Below are positions 22,421 through 33,550 of a DNA stretch of 64,000 nucleotides, one piece after another (within the stretch, counting starts at the first letter, position 1; each line of letters opens with the position of its first letter). Location of the stretch: assembly GCA_947179485.1 (NCBI GenBank), contig OX359246.1, positions 71,203,508 through 71,267,507 of the forward strand, given 5' to 3'. The DNA comes from Allacma fusca (Eukaryota; Arthropoda; Collembola; Symphypleona; Sminthuridae). A program made the translations under genes and the position numbers. The notes under the pieces are model-generated. The model was not told the DNA's origin. It made no database searches and saw only the letters and a program-made list of their open reading frames with translations.

Positions 22421-22537
22421 TTTGACTGCCGGCACACGCGAATCTGCACTTTTAAAAAATTTTACAACGTAAGCTTCGTGCTTCCCTTGAGTTTAGAGTA
22501 ATTAAAAAGTGCAGATTTGCGTGTGCCGGCAGTCAAA
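22421..22537. repeat. Long imperfect hairpin
   Basis: TTTGACTGCCGGCACACGCG at 22421 and CGTGTGCCGGCAGTCAAA at 22520 are the outer parts of arms about 34-36 bp long, separated by about 47 bp. The right arm has AGATTTGCG where the left predicts AGATTCGCG. The hairpin could be a decayed palindromic element end. Confidence 0.75.
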
Positions 22538-23454
22538 AAAAAATCTGAAATTTCGAAATAGTCCATGTGATTTTTTAAAAAAATCCGAAATTTTGATTCG
22601 ACGATTCTAAAAAAAATTATGAGTGTAGTAGTTGGTTTGACAATGTGTTTGAGATAGCCCAATTTTTCATATTCAAATCGGTATAGCTACAATAAATTAT
22701 CAAAGTTTTCGGGTTTTTTCGGTTTTTTAACCTTCCTATTCGGATTTACTGAAAAAAAAGTTGTGGACATTTTTTTTAACAAACGCTTCATCTAATGGGC
22801 GTAATAAATGTTTTAACAAAAATAGTTGCATTTACGGGTGGCTGTTTTCAAAAAAACAGACCCACCTTCTACATATTCGGCATGCAATATTTATAAGGGC
22901 GATTGGTTGGGAAGAACGTGTGGTCGGTCAATACCGAAGTGTTTAGCAAACCGTCAACCAGGCGCTTGCAGTAATTATTATTGATGAGAGTTAAAGTACA
23001 ACGATTTTTTATTTGATAATTCTTAATTACGATATAATTATCATGAGCTTTAAGCGTGTTTGAATCGAGACTAAGTTTTCAACATGTGCCGAAATCGTTG
23101 AAGAATTAAATCATCGTGAAGATAGGTCAAGACAAGACCATACACAAAGTATAAATCAGTAGCGCAAAGCCATTTGGGGTGTGGGGGGCCGATAGGATGA
23201 GAGGTGCGAGCAGAGAATGAGCACTTCAAGGAACGAGGATTCTACCTCTGGGATCGGAGCAGTCAAGAGCTCCTAGGACTTATCATTAAAAATAAAAGGA
23301 TTGATTGTGGATTGTATTGTGGAAAGATGTTTCACTAGAATAAATAAATAAAGACTTGAGATATAAAAAGGACAATTTGGACTGGAAAGACTGAGTGTTT
23401 AAAGGATTAATAGATTAATATGATGTCTACTCAATCTTCACTACTGGGCCTGTT

Positions 23455-23720
23455 TTTTTGAAGACGGCCACCGTGAAAATCACTATTTTTTGAAACACTT
23501 ATAGGGGCCCATCAGATGCAGAATTAGACGGAATTCACGCGCAGCACCTTCGGGATAAACAGAAAGCCCTATCACGCTCCATTCTTTGGGACCGTGACGC
23601 AGCGCAACTAGTCCCAAATATATTTTTTAATAATTTGGGATTGTTTGGCTGAAGGCCAATCATTTTTGCCCTCAATAGTATACATGCTATTTAAAATGTA
23701 TATATGTACATATATACAAA
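23455..23720 (+). repeat. Repeat R2, diverged copy
   Basis: CTGTTTTTTTGAAGACGGCC, TTGGGACCGTGACGCAGCGC, CAACTAGTCCCAAAT and AATTTGGGATTGTTTGGCTG match the copy at 23937-24153 and the inverted copy at 16893-17112. Confidence 0.55.
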
Positions 23721-23936
23721 ACAGACTCAAAAGCGTTTTTTGAGGCCGCCGGCAGTTAAATCTCGGAAGGATTTGTATAAAAATAAATCAGTAGGACCCA
23801 GGCGGAAAACTATGAGGGTGCAAAGGGATCATTTACCCCGCAATAGTACACTCGTGGGGAGGGTTAGCTGTTGTAGACGAAAGGAAGGTGCTGCCCACGT
23901 AATACACGGACAGCGCCTTAGATGTAAATACAAATA

Positions 23937-24153
23937 AGCCCTATCACGAACCATTCCTTGGGACGGTGTCGCAGCTCAACTAGTCCCAAATTGTTTTTTA
24001 CATAATTTGGGATTGGTTGGCTGCAGACAATTCATATTTGTACTCAATATTACCCACACTTTTTACACTGCATATATGTACATTAAATGTACATATTTCA
24101 AAAAAATGTTTCACTATGGAAACGGCCGTTTTTAAAAACACAGACTCCACTGC
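23937..24153 (+). repeat. Repeat R2, copy
   Basis: AGCCCTATCACGAACCATTC to ACACAGACTCC, head-to-tail with 23455-23720 and inverted to 16893-17112. Contains AGTCCCAAATT...AATTTGGGA. Confidence 0.6.
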
Positions 24154-24838
24154 ACCACAGGTCGCGGTCGAAAGGCTGTCTCAGGCCAAGCATACATCCC
24201 TAAAGGATCATTATTAGTAATCGTGATCTTCACACTGTTACCAAAAGAGGAGATCACATAACAATGGCCAAAATACGAAAGTTACACTGTGAGACTCGTA
24301 AATACACTTGCAACTACTAGATAGTACGTTTACTAGTTCTCATAAACTTCTAAAACCAATAAAACCACCATAAACCGCCCTACATGTGTGCCTACAAGTA
24401 GGTAAAATTGCACGCTATGCTAAAATCTTTAAATGTGAAGGAAATTATATGTAGACTGCATATTTCGAGGAAAAAATATATGTTGGTTGAATTTTAAAAG
24501 GTACTATTTTTATTTTGTAACCCTTGATTTTTAAATTCGATTTCCATTGAAAATGGTACTGTTTCGAATTTAGCCGACGATATGTATGTTCGAACAATTA
24601 TTCCAAAACGCTAGTAAGTCTGGATCCACTGCGAAATAACGTGTTGTCTTGCAAAGTGAAAAGTTAATTCCACATGAGAATCAGTGTATACATTTATTGT
24701 CTAAAATGTCCGTACATAAAATCTTCGAAATAAGAGGAAAACTTAAAGAATATGACTCTGTCGTTCAATTCCGACAAAGATACATGTCGGTTGTAGGTAT
24801 ACGAAAAAATGTCGGAAATGATTTATGCTGGTTGTAGG
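24154..24838. other. Spacer
   Basis: No gene, TIR or repeat family recognised; the short ORF at 24649-24837 has no recognisable features. Confidence 0.4.
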
Positions 24839-25781
24839 CAGTGCTCGGCACGGGTACGAAAAATCGGTACCCGTATCCGTATCCGAAGTGCGGGTATTGC
24901 AATATCTGGTATCTATACCCGTACCCATACCCGAGTATACGGGTACACATTTTTCATACCCGTACCCGCAATGTAATCTCAAACCACGTACCTGTACCCG
25001 CATTGTACCCGTACCCGAAAAATATTCGAAAATTGTACCCATACTCGGGTATAACGGTGTCGTACCCGTACTCATACTCGGGTACTTTATATCCAGATTT
25101 CTCTGCAGTGCATAGTACGTTATGTACAATAATGTATGACACCTAAGTGTGTAATTGTGTGACTAGCTAGAGCGGTATTTGATATTGTGTATTTTCATTG
25201 AAGTCTAGAAAAGCTAGACGCGTTTTTGATTAGAAATAAAATTAACTTGCATATTTGCAGATTCAACAAAATATTGCCAACCGTACATAATTTCTCTGAA
25301 TTCTATTCTCCACTTCTATTTTGGTATTATTCCTCACTTGTTTATTTATTTATACTTGCTAAAGCATGTTTAATTAAAAACATATTTTAGCAACACAGTC
25401 TAAAATACATTTACTTTATGTTGTAAGGTTAAAAGTGTATTAATTGTATTATTGTTGGTTATATGTATTCAGAAACACTAAAAACACGGACAGAAGTTTC
25501 CAACGAACGGGCATGCTGGCATAAAATTGATCAAGATGTCTCAATTCTCAACGTACCCAAATACTCGGGTACAATGGTCGTGGGTACCGGTAAATGACCC
25601 TATTATACCAGTACCTGGTGGGTGTATACCCATTTTGAAATCCTTGTACCCGTACCCATACCCGAAATTTTGAGCCGACCAAAGTGTACCCGGGTAGTAC
25701 CCAAAATTGATCGGGTACACGAAATCGGTACCGGGGAGTACCCAAACCCGTTTACCCGAGTATTACCCATGCCGAGCGCTG
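24839..25781. mobile_element. hAT-like element, family F3 copy 1
   Basis: Begins CAGTGCTCGGCACGGGTA and ends ATGCCGAGCGCTG, matching the TIR of the element at 46488-47705. The ends are dense in GTACCCG/CGGGTAC; the middle is AT-rich and non-coding. Unlike its relative, the flanking 8-mers (GTTGTAGG and CTACAAAC) are not a direct duplication. The ORFs here arise from the repeat. Confidence 0.7.
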
Positions 25782-26375
25782 CTACAAACTATGTAAGCAA
25801 GTGTTTTTATCCCACTTCTTGTTGTCTGAAATTTTGAGATGTCAAGTTCTTAATTTTTTAATGCGTTATACTTGTAATACTGTAATTAGTACTAATTTTT
25901 TTTAGATTTTCCCCAGACATGTAAATTTCTCACATCAATTACTGTACAATAATTAGTTTTCTAGTTTCAAGCAACTCAACTATTAATCATACAAGTGAAT
26001 TACATTCATGAACTTGATTGAGGATTCTCGTTTCCGTCATAGGAATACTATTAGTATTTAGTAATGTTGGGAGGAAATTAATCATACAAGTTAATAACAC
26101 TCATGAACTTGATTGAGAATATATAAATATATATATAATGATTGTATATAATACAGGCATTGCAACGTGATACATACTGTAAGTGCAATGAAGGAGATTT
26201 ATTTCTATTTTGGCATTTTCCAACTCGCGGAAGTAAGGACAGGTGGGTAACTCTCACGCACAGGGAAAATATTCCTGAAGTTTCTATTTTAATTGACTGG
26301 TTTCTTCATAGATCAACCGGCCAATTTTCTAATGCGGAATGATTCAGGAAGAGATTCCACAGGAAATAAAAACAT
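25782..26375. other. 5' flank of the P450 gene, with a 43-bp direct repeat
   Basis: ATTAATCATACAAGT to CATGAACTTGATTGAG occurs at 25982-26025 and again, slightly changed, at 26077-26119. No gene recognised; the ORF at 26142-26342 overlaps the promoter region and looks accidental. Confidence 0.5.
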
Positions 26376-26409
26376 TATAAAAGGAGGTATTTAACTTCGA
26401 AGGTTCAGT
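26376..26409 (+). promoter_or_regulatory. Core promoter of the CYP4-type gene
   Basis: TATAAAA at 26376-26382 and TCAGT at 26405-26409, an arthropod-type initiator, with 31 bp from the first T of TATA to the A of TCAGT. Transcription would start about 86 bp before the ATG at 26493. Confidence 0.7.
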
Positions 26410-27754
26410 CGCATTTTATTTCGAAACTGGAGCTATCATCCGAATCAATTTGCAAATAATTATCTTTCTGACCAAACACATTTCAATAAGAAATGATCTC
26501 TATTTTACTTGTAGTCATTGCTTTGACTGTAACATTTGCTTATTTTCTTTTTCGTCCTGAATCAAAAACAACTAAGTTTATAAACTCCATTCCAGGTCCG
26601 AAGACATATCCAATTGTGGGGAATGCTGTGCAACTTGCTGACAAGAGAGGTGAACAATTGCTGACAATTTCTAAACATTTAACACAAACAACAAATGTGA
26701 AGATATAAACACTTTTCTAACGCAACGTTTTGCTTAATACTTTTTATTTTTCATTATTTTAATTAATTACAATGATCTCCTGACATGGATATTTTCAAGA
26801 TTTCCTAAATCAGCTGTTACGATGGCAACGTCAATTTGGTGGCCGATACCGGATTATCATTGGTCCAGTAAAGCATTTGGTCCTGACGGATATGGCAGAT
26901 TTAAAGGTAGTTTTTAATTCATGCAGTCTTCAGTGTTTCTACAAACGTTCCATGAAATTTTATATTTCATCTATGGGAATCCGCCTAATCAATTATTAAT
27001 AATTCAGAAAATCATCGAATCTCCGTTATTACTTAACAAGGGTCCACCATATTCGGTTTTCCGATCCTGGCTTGGCAATGGACTTTTAATTTCTAAAGGT
27101 TTGAGTAAATGCAAACCTTGAAACAATTAAAAATTTCGTAATGTAGGTAAACGTGTTAATTATCACTTACCAATATATTGGTATATTGATTTACTGTAGG
27201 TATCAAATGGAAGAACCGGAGGAAAATCCTCACTCACGCGTTTCATTTTAAAATGCTGGAAGTATTTCAACAGGTCTCAAACGAACAGTCAATGGTGTTG
27301 GTTGAGCTAATGAGAAGGAGGCATGAAAACCATGAAGCTTGTCCGATTCACTTTATGTTCTCGCTCTGTGCCCTCGGGATTATTTGCGGTGTGTCAAAAT
27401 TTCTGCAAAATGTTCTTCATACTTACTGTTTGTCCTTATTAAATCATTTATACGGTTTAGAAGCAGCAATGGGGACCAAACTACAATGTCAAGAGGAGCT
27501 CACTGTTTATACCCAGGCCGCTATCAAGTAATCATTCGAAACATCTATTTTATATAAATCCAGAATTTTTACTTCAGATATCTTTACAGGAGTATAGATT
27601 GAAATAAGCGCGCGGTTTATGTACTTGCGGCTTTGGACACGACACGCCGCCTCGATTATCTCACTTGGGGTGTAATCACCATGTAGTTCTGCATTTTTGC
27701 AATTTTATAACACAAATGCCATAACATCCTGTTACTAATAATAAGGAACACTTA

Positions 27755-29140
27755 CAAGTAAGCAGGTATTGGTGCACCACCAAAATTTTCAGAATTTTCC
27801 ATCGAAACTTGTTATACCCTGAGAATTGTTGTAAGTCTTACTTGCCACCTGAAAAATTCTGTGCAGTTGTTTTTAAGAATTGATGCGAAGTCGCATTCAG
27901 AAGTGGAAATTTTAAATGGCGTTAAACATACAAGTTTCACGTACAATCCACTTCAAAAGGTTGAAGTTTTTTGTGAAATAGTTTTCCGTTTCCCAGTACT
28001 CTGTAACTGCTTCCTCGGAAACTATAATAAGTGATATGTGTATTTTAAGGACATAAAGGTTGACAATAGACAATTGTGGGTTTACCAATGCTGCAATTGT
28101 TTAACTACTGAAATAAATGCCTACAAAAATCCATTTAATTAACTTGGAAGCGTATATTACTGAAAAGTATATGATTTTTCCCGATTTTGTGAAGAAGCGT
28201 ATACTACATTTTACTCAATATTGCGCTAGATCTACATTTTTAAGGTTAAAATGTTAGAAAAATTAGACGCAGGTTATTCTCAAAAGACGATAGTAACTTC
28301 TGTAAATGTCATGTTCCGGGTATGGCAAGCCTTCCAGAATGACACGGAACTAAAGTCAGCACGATTGGACAAAAACCAATTTATTTGACAATTATTTCTC
28401 AGTTTGGCAACTAGCTATGAAGTACAATTTTTTGTATCGGTAAATTGAGGAAATATTGGTGTCTATGAACAGGGTTCGCTGGTTTCGCGCATTTTCCATA
28501 CCAGGTTGAAACGTACTTTCTTGCCAAATATATTTACTCCAGCTCGACCCCGTTGTGCTCAGGTACACTTGACACAACTTGCTAAAATAGTGGCGAAATC
28601 AACTACGATATGCCGGATTGTTGTTGGGATTTGATGAATAGGGCAAAAGTGCAATTTAAATTAATTACTATAAAGTGCGGAATTTTTTGTAGAGGTGCAA
28701 CCATGTGAATCAAGTTGCCGGAAGCCGATCGAGTAAACTCGGGAATTTGAGCGAAAATTTTAATGGATTTCGTCATGGCAGTTTTTCATTTAAAAAAGTT
28801 TGAAATTTCTTATTTCTCTTTTAATAATTTCTAAAAGTACTGCAGCGGTGTTAAAAATTCTTTCCAAATGCGAGACCACAATTTCTTTTAAAAAATATGA
28901 GGCAAAAAATTTCAAAATACTACATTGTTTTTGAATAATTATGCCAGAAAGTATGTTCCAACAAGGAATTTGATCAAATGAGTTCAAAATAATTAATTTC
29001 GAATGTGCATTTTCAGTTGAAATAAACAAATTAAACAATAGCTAATATATATAATACTTAAAGTAGTACTGAACTAAATTGAGCAAACTAGTTCTGGTGG
29101 AATTTCGAAAATCTGGATGGGCCCCAATAAAGGTTTACTT
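27755..29140. mobile_element. Family F9 long-TIR element, decayed copy in P450 intron 5
   Basis: Starts CAAGTAAGCAGG and ends AGGTTTACTT, with inner stretches matching 7657-8377 (for example ATACCCTGAG, CCTGAAAAAT, ACAAGTTTCACGTAC, CCAATGCTGCAATT). TTA flanks both sides (27752-27754; 29141-29143), again 3 bp. It is longer than the other copy because of unrelated inner sequence. Confidence 0.65.
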
Positions 29141-29143
29141 TTA

Positions 29144-30021
29144 GAAATTACTATCAGTGTTAGGACTTAGAATGCAAGTAGCAGTGCATACTTGACATTT
29201 GAACAGACAAAATAGGCATTTGTATTTTCTCTGAAAAGAAAGATTCCGTCATCTTTGAAAAATACATTTGAAATAATTTGGCTCCTTCGCCTAATTCACA
29301 TTTCTCCATTTCATGGATTTTTAGGGGCGCTTCGAGACACTGATCCATACTGTACTTGCAAATTGCATGTTTCATATTCATAGCGCTGCTCAAGCATGAG
29401 TATTTCACGCAATCTCGCCTTGATATGCGCTAAAACATCAAAATTAAAACTTCTAAAATTCGGTAAAGTGAAAACTGTATAAACTCGACCACTTAATGAA
29501 AGTTTTCGTTTGAACACAATTCAAATTTCCAACAGAATTTACTGAGATATGTTGTCAGTCAGCTAATAGATTTCAGTTGCAATAATTGTCTTACTGTTCA
29601 GCTGGCTTTGGAAATGTTTCTTGCGGGGATACATTTGTGAAATAATAAGTACGACATCCGTTTTAACCAACGTTGTAAAATTTGGGCATTATATCCGGCG
29701 CAAACCAAATCGATATCGACGCTGTTCTGCTCTTAGGGACTTGAATGAACTCAAACTATATATTTTATCCCAATTCCATTGGCTTCAGATATTGTTTTTA
29801 ATTCATTAGAGTGGAATGTCCTTAAATAGCCTGTCAGTAACGAAAACCATATAAGATGCAGGAAAGGTGTATTCGTTAGCTAATTTGTTAATGAAATGTA
29901 GGCTTAGTGATCTCCATATAAGAAGGATGTAGGATAGACTGACCTATTCGGCGGTTGAAATATATGCATATAAGTAGGCTCGGTTCAAATATTATAAATA
30001 GGAAGGATATAGGATAGGCTG
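29144..30021. other. Intron 5 spacer
   Basis: No gene recognised. Just before the transposon, AAGGATGTAGGATAGACTG (29926) and AAGGATATAGGATAGGCTG (30003) form a near direct repeat. Confidence 0.4.
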
Positions 30022-30373
30022 CCCAGTCGGAAGAATACAAGCGCCCCTGTGTTGTATTCGAAGCGCCTGTCATTTGAGAGTTCGCCGTAGCCATTGAAGT
30101 AGCCCAACATTAGGTTCTGATGGTATCGCAGCAGCGCCAGGCATATATGCCGGGCCACATCGCCGTTACAGCGTACATACATGAATGAAACAGCGATGCC
30201 GCAACGTCCGTGAAACAGTGAACATACGATAGTGCCCAGAGGTATGCTTGAAACATTCGAGCCTAGCGTATTTCAAAACGACTGCTGAACAATGTTCGCC
30301 TGTCATGCTCTGAAATGGTCATTTCATACATTCTCAATCAGTTTCATATTGCACGTGCTGTTGGAGAGTAATC

Positions 30374-33300
30374 ATGGCTGGATTAAATATTCCAAGGTTT
30401 GCCGTTGTGATTTGTGATACCCAAAAACAAACTGCCGTAGTGCCGATTCCATGGATAACCTCTGATAACAAAAACTGTTATTGGCCTGATGTTAATGGAC
30501 CTGGATTGACAAAGTTGTTGACAAATTCCAACTCCTTGCCGAATACTTCCACATGGGCTCTGCACCCAGTTCGAGTAAAGGGAACGTACAGTAAGTACCC
30601 TTTAACAAATATTTAGTTAAATAAATGTAAATATTTGCATTACGTGTCAACATTTATGCAGCAAATTTTACCCCTTTACCTAGTAAAAATTCGCGTAGAA
30701 TGAAGGTTGGATATTTTTGAAATCGCAAATTGTCATTTTAACTACCACATAATTAATTTTGTGACGGTTGAGGAATACATAATTAAAGTAAATTCTACAA
30801 TTTTAACATTGAATTTACTGAAAGTGGCACTTTAAAATATTAATGTTCATTTAAAATTAGGGACATTAAAATCAGCGCGTGAGGCCGAAGAGAAAGCCCT
30901 TTACACTTCCGCAGTGGAAAGTGACTCTGCAAACGAGATTATAGGAGAGGGAAGGACAAGGAATCGGAAAAAACATTCTCGAAGAAATCATTCGGAGGGA
31001 AGTGACCAAGAGGAATCAACTGAAGAGGGCACAAGTGACATTCAGCCAATTCCAATTCCAGCCCTAGGGTTATATGCAAGTAATTTAATTTAATTTTTTA
31101 TAAGTAAATTTACTACAATTTTTAATGCAAATGTTTTTTGTTGTGCCCAATAAATATAATGCTACTTATGCAATTTAGAAAGTTCTTCCGCTGAACAAGA
31201 ATTAGCCTACTCCGGTCCGTCTACAACCACGGTTTTAGAATCTACAATTCCAGTCGAGAGGCAACCAGAACCGGCTTATGTATTCCTAGAGAATGCCTTG
31301 AATGAGGACCAATTACATTTTCAACAGTTTCCGGAGAATTTGCAATCCCATGTCACTTATGACATCACAGAGTTTGATCAGCGTTTTCAAAACCACGTTT
31401 TGACTTTCAGCAGTAAATATTTGCTCAGTTGGGCTGGCTTTTACTTTCCCGACCAGATTTTCGAATACTACCACCTACCACCTACCACCTGACATACCAC
31501 CTCACCTACCACCTACCGGTAGTCTTATATACCACCTACCACCGTCAGCAATCAAGTTTGTAACAATCAATTATTAAACTGTCATTCATTTAAATTGTTT
31601 CGCAATGACAGTTGATTCATTGCAAATGAAAGATGGGCGTGAATTTAGACTTGCTGAAATCCGAAACAATTGGTTTTACTTATTTCATTTGACAAATTGA
31701 CACTGACGAACGAGCTTTCAGTGTATTTCAACTACGTGAAATGGTTATCTTCAGAAAGGCAGGGAACATATCATTGCTTAAATTTTAAAAGATACCATTT
31801 TCATTGCGTAAATTGTGCTTTTTAAATGGGATCTCAGAATCTAGAATAGGTTTCAGAATTTAGCCGACAATATGTGGGAATCGTTTATTAATTCCCTTCA
31901 AAAACAAATCTATTGAAGCAGATTTTTGGTAGAAGTGGTTCTCAAGCTGTCGATTTGCATTTAGCGGAGTGCATTTACAGAAACTAGTTGAGATTGACTT
32001 TAGAAGAAAATAACTGGGGTAACAAGTTTTTTACAAATTTCGGACGATATCGAGAAAACATACCCTGGCCCTATATAAAAATATACGTTTGATGATTTGA
32101 AATTAAGAGAACAACGTTGGGATTTACAATATATGAATAGACCACAGAAACATACCACCGAAAGGTACCACCAGCATACCATCAAAACATACCACCAACA
32201 TACCACCAGCATACCATCAAAACATACCATCAAAATACCACCAACATACCACCAACATACCACCAACATACCACCAACATACCACCAACATACCACCAAA
32301 ACATACCACCAACATACCACCAACATACCACCAACATACCACCAACATACCACCAAAACATACCACCAAAACATACCACCAACATACCACCAAAACATAC
32401 CACCCAAACAGTAGGTGGTATATAAGACTCCCGGTAGGTGGTATGTAAGGTGGTAGGTGGTATGCAGAATTGCCGGTAGGTGGTATGTAAAGTGGTATGT
32501 CAGGTGGTAGGTGGTAGGTGGTAGTATTCGAAAATCTGGTCGGGAAAGTAAAAGCCAGCCCTCAGTTGCTCCTATTTGCTCATATTTGTTCAGTGTTTAC
32601 ATATATCTACGGGAGCGAAATGTGCAATTGTGTAATTTATTAATTAATGGTCACATTTTTAATGTAGAATTTCAAGATGTAGTTCTCAAAAAACTTGCCG
32701 AGATTCAGGTGACTCAAGAACGAATCTTATACCTCGTTGGTCAGAATCAAGTTGTTGAGACTGAAGACTTTGATTCACTTCCTATTCCTTGTCGGTCAAA
32801 AGATGAATTGGATTATTTAGAGAAATATCTTGGTAGTAAAGGAGATCGAGATAAACTGGTATGCACTTTTTCTTAATCCACAGATTATAGGTTTGCGTGC
32901 AACTTTCCTTAATTTATCACGAATTGGAATTTATATTAATGTATGCAACTGTATTTGTGGAATTTGGAAGCATAAACTAGTATTTTCCAAAATTTGGCAA
33001 TAATCTCAATGAAAAAATAATTGTTTCTGTTGTAAAGACAAGTATGTCTTTACACTTATAAAATTTTCTGTATATTTTCTAAAACAGGAGAGATATCTCG
33101 CCAGTTTTGGAGGACCCAACCTAAAGAAAGTAGTGAAAGCTATTCTTTCCAAACTGTTGACGGACAAGTTTGCAATAACTGTAAGCTATTCAGGAAAGGG
33201 ACAAAACGCTGAGTTGGCCTTTATACATTATGAATCCGTACACCAAGCTGTTGTTCGTAAGAACTTATGAATTATTAACTTATTATTATAAGTATGAAGT

Positions 33301-33524
33301 TAATGCATCTAGCTTGACAAATGGGCTGAGCGTGAACTAATTTTTGCGTGCATGATTAAAAAATACAAAACTATTAAATGTCCTAAACTTTATTGGTAGG
33401 TTCAACAAGGATGAACATCTCGTTGAAGAATTCCACAGTGAGTGAAATAAACACCACTATTCAAGACTGGTTGCGTACTGCAAAGGATCGATCTAGCGGA
33501 CGAGTACATAAAAAGAAGGAGTAG
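30374..33524 (+). CDS. DUF4806-type accessory protein of the transposon
   Basis: Six exons: 30374-30590, 30861-31079, 31179-31412, 32668-32858, 33088-33256, 33400-33524, all joined in phase by GT-AG introns, giving 384 residues. The N-terminus (FAVVICD, VPIPWI, WALHPVRVKGTY) resembles the start of many animal DUF4806 proteins; a charged Ser/Glu/Arg/His-rich linker follows; the DUF4806 region is in exons 4-5 (LPIPCRSKDELDYLEKYLG, then FGGPNLKKVVKAILSKLLTD) and the tail is basic (GRVHKKKE). Function is unknown; the position beside the transposase and its presence in a diverged sister element suggest a role in transposition, perhaps DNA binding. The ATG was chosen because it opens the conserved N-terminus. 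The miniature element 31432-32560 sits in intron 3 and does not touch the coding sequence. Confidence 0.8.
31432..32560. mobile_element. TACCACC-rich miniature element, family F6
   Basis: 1129 bp inside intron 3 of the DUF4806 gene. The TIRs start GGCTGGCTTTTACTTTCC and are identical for about 69 bp, then run on imperfectly; the flanks carry a perfect 8-bp duplication CTCAGTTG (31424-31431; 32561-32568). The interior holds TACCACC arrays in both orientations. 8 bp fits hAT, P or Merlin-type elements; the GG start does not settle which. The perfect TIRs indicate a young insertion. The ORFs reading HTTNIPP-like repeats are not genes. Confidence 0.9.
32150..32405. repeat. Minisatellite CATACCACCAA
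   Basis: About twenty near-identical 11-bp units (CATACCACCAA, with CATACCACCAAAA and AGCATACCATC variants) in the centre of the F6 element. Confidence 0.9.
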
Positions 33525-33550
33525 TTTATAATTATCATATATGTAGCACC

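Larger units (their letters stand above)
22288..23799. mobile_element. TIR element with about 42-bp imperfect inverted ends
   Basis: Left end GGGTCCTACTTATTTATTTT then TATAAATCCTTCCGAGATT (22288-22328); right end is the inverse with small differences (23757-23799). No target duplication is evident. It contains the hairpin at 22421-22537 and R2-related sequence, so it may be composite. No ORF of note. Confidence 0.55.

Noticed and set aside
24743..25146. ORFs on both strands reading GYGYGY or PVPVP patterns
   Set aside because: Produced by GTACCCG repeats of the hAT-like element.
27598..27669. Possible P450 exon reading SARFMYLRLW
   Set aside because: It resembles the F-G region by composition, but no GT-AG join puts it in phase with exon 5; exon 6 at 36285 joins in phase and has the expected RCFSPWLYPKF motif.
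32150..32405. CRISPR-like regular spacing
   Set aside because: Units are contiguous 11-bp repeats without unique spacers, inside a eukaryotic miniature element.
32000..32414. Long ORFs on both strands over the CATACCACCAA array
   Set aside because: Pure by-products of the minisatellite.
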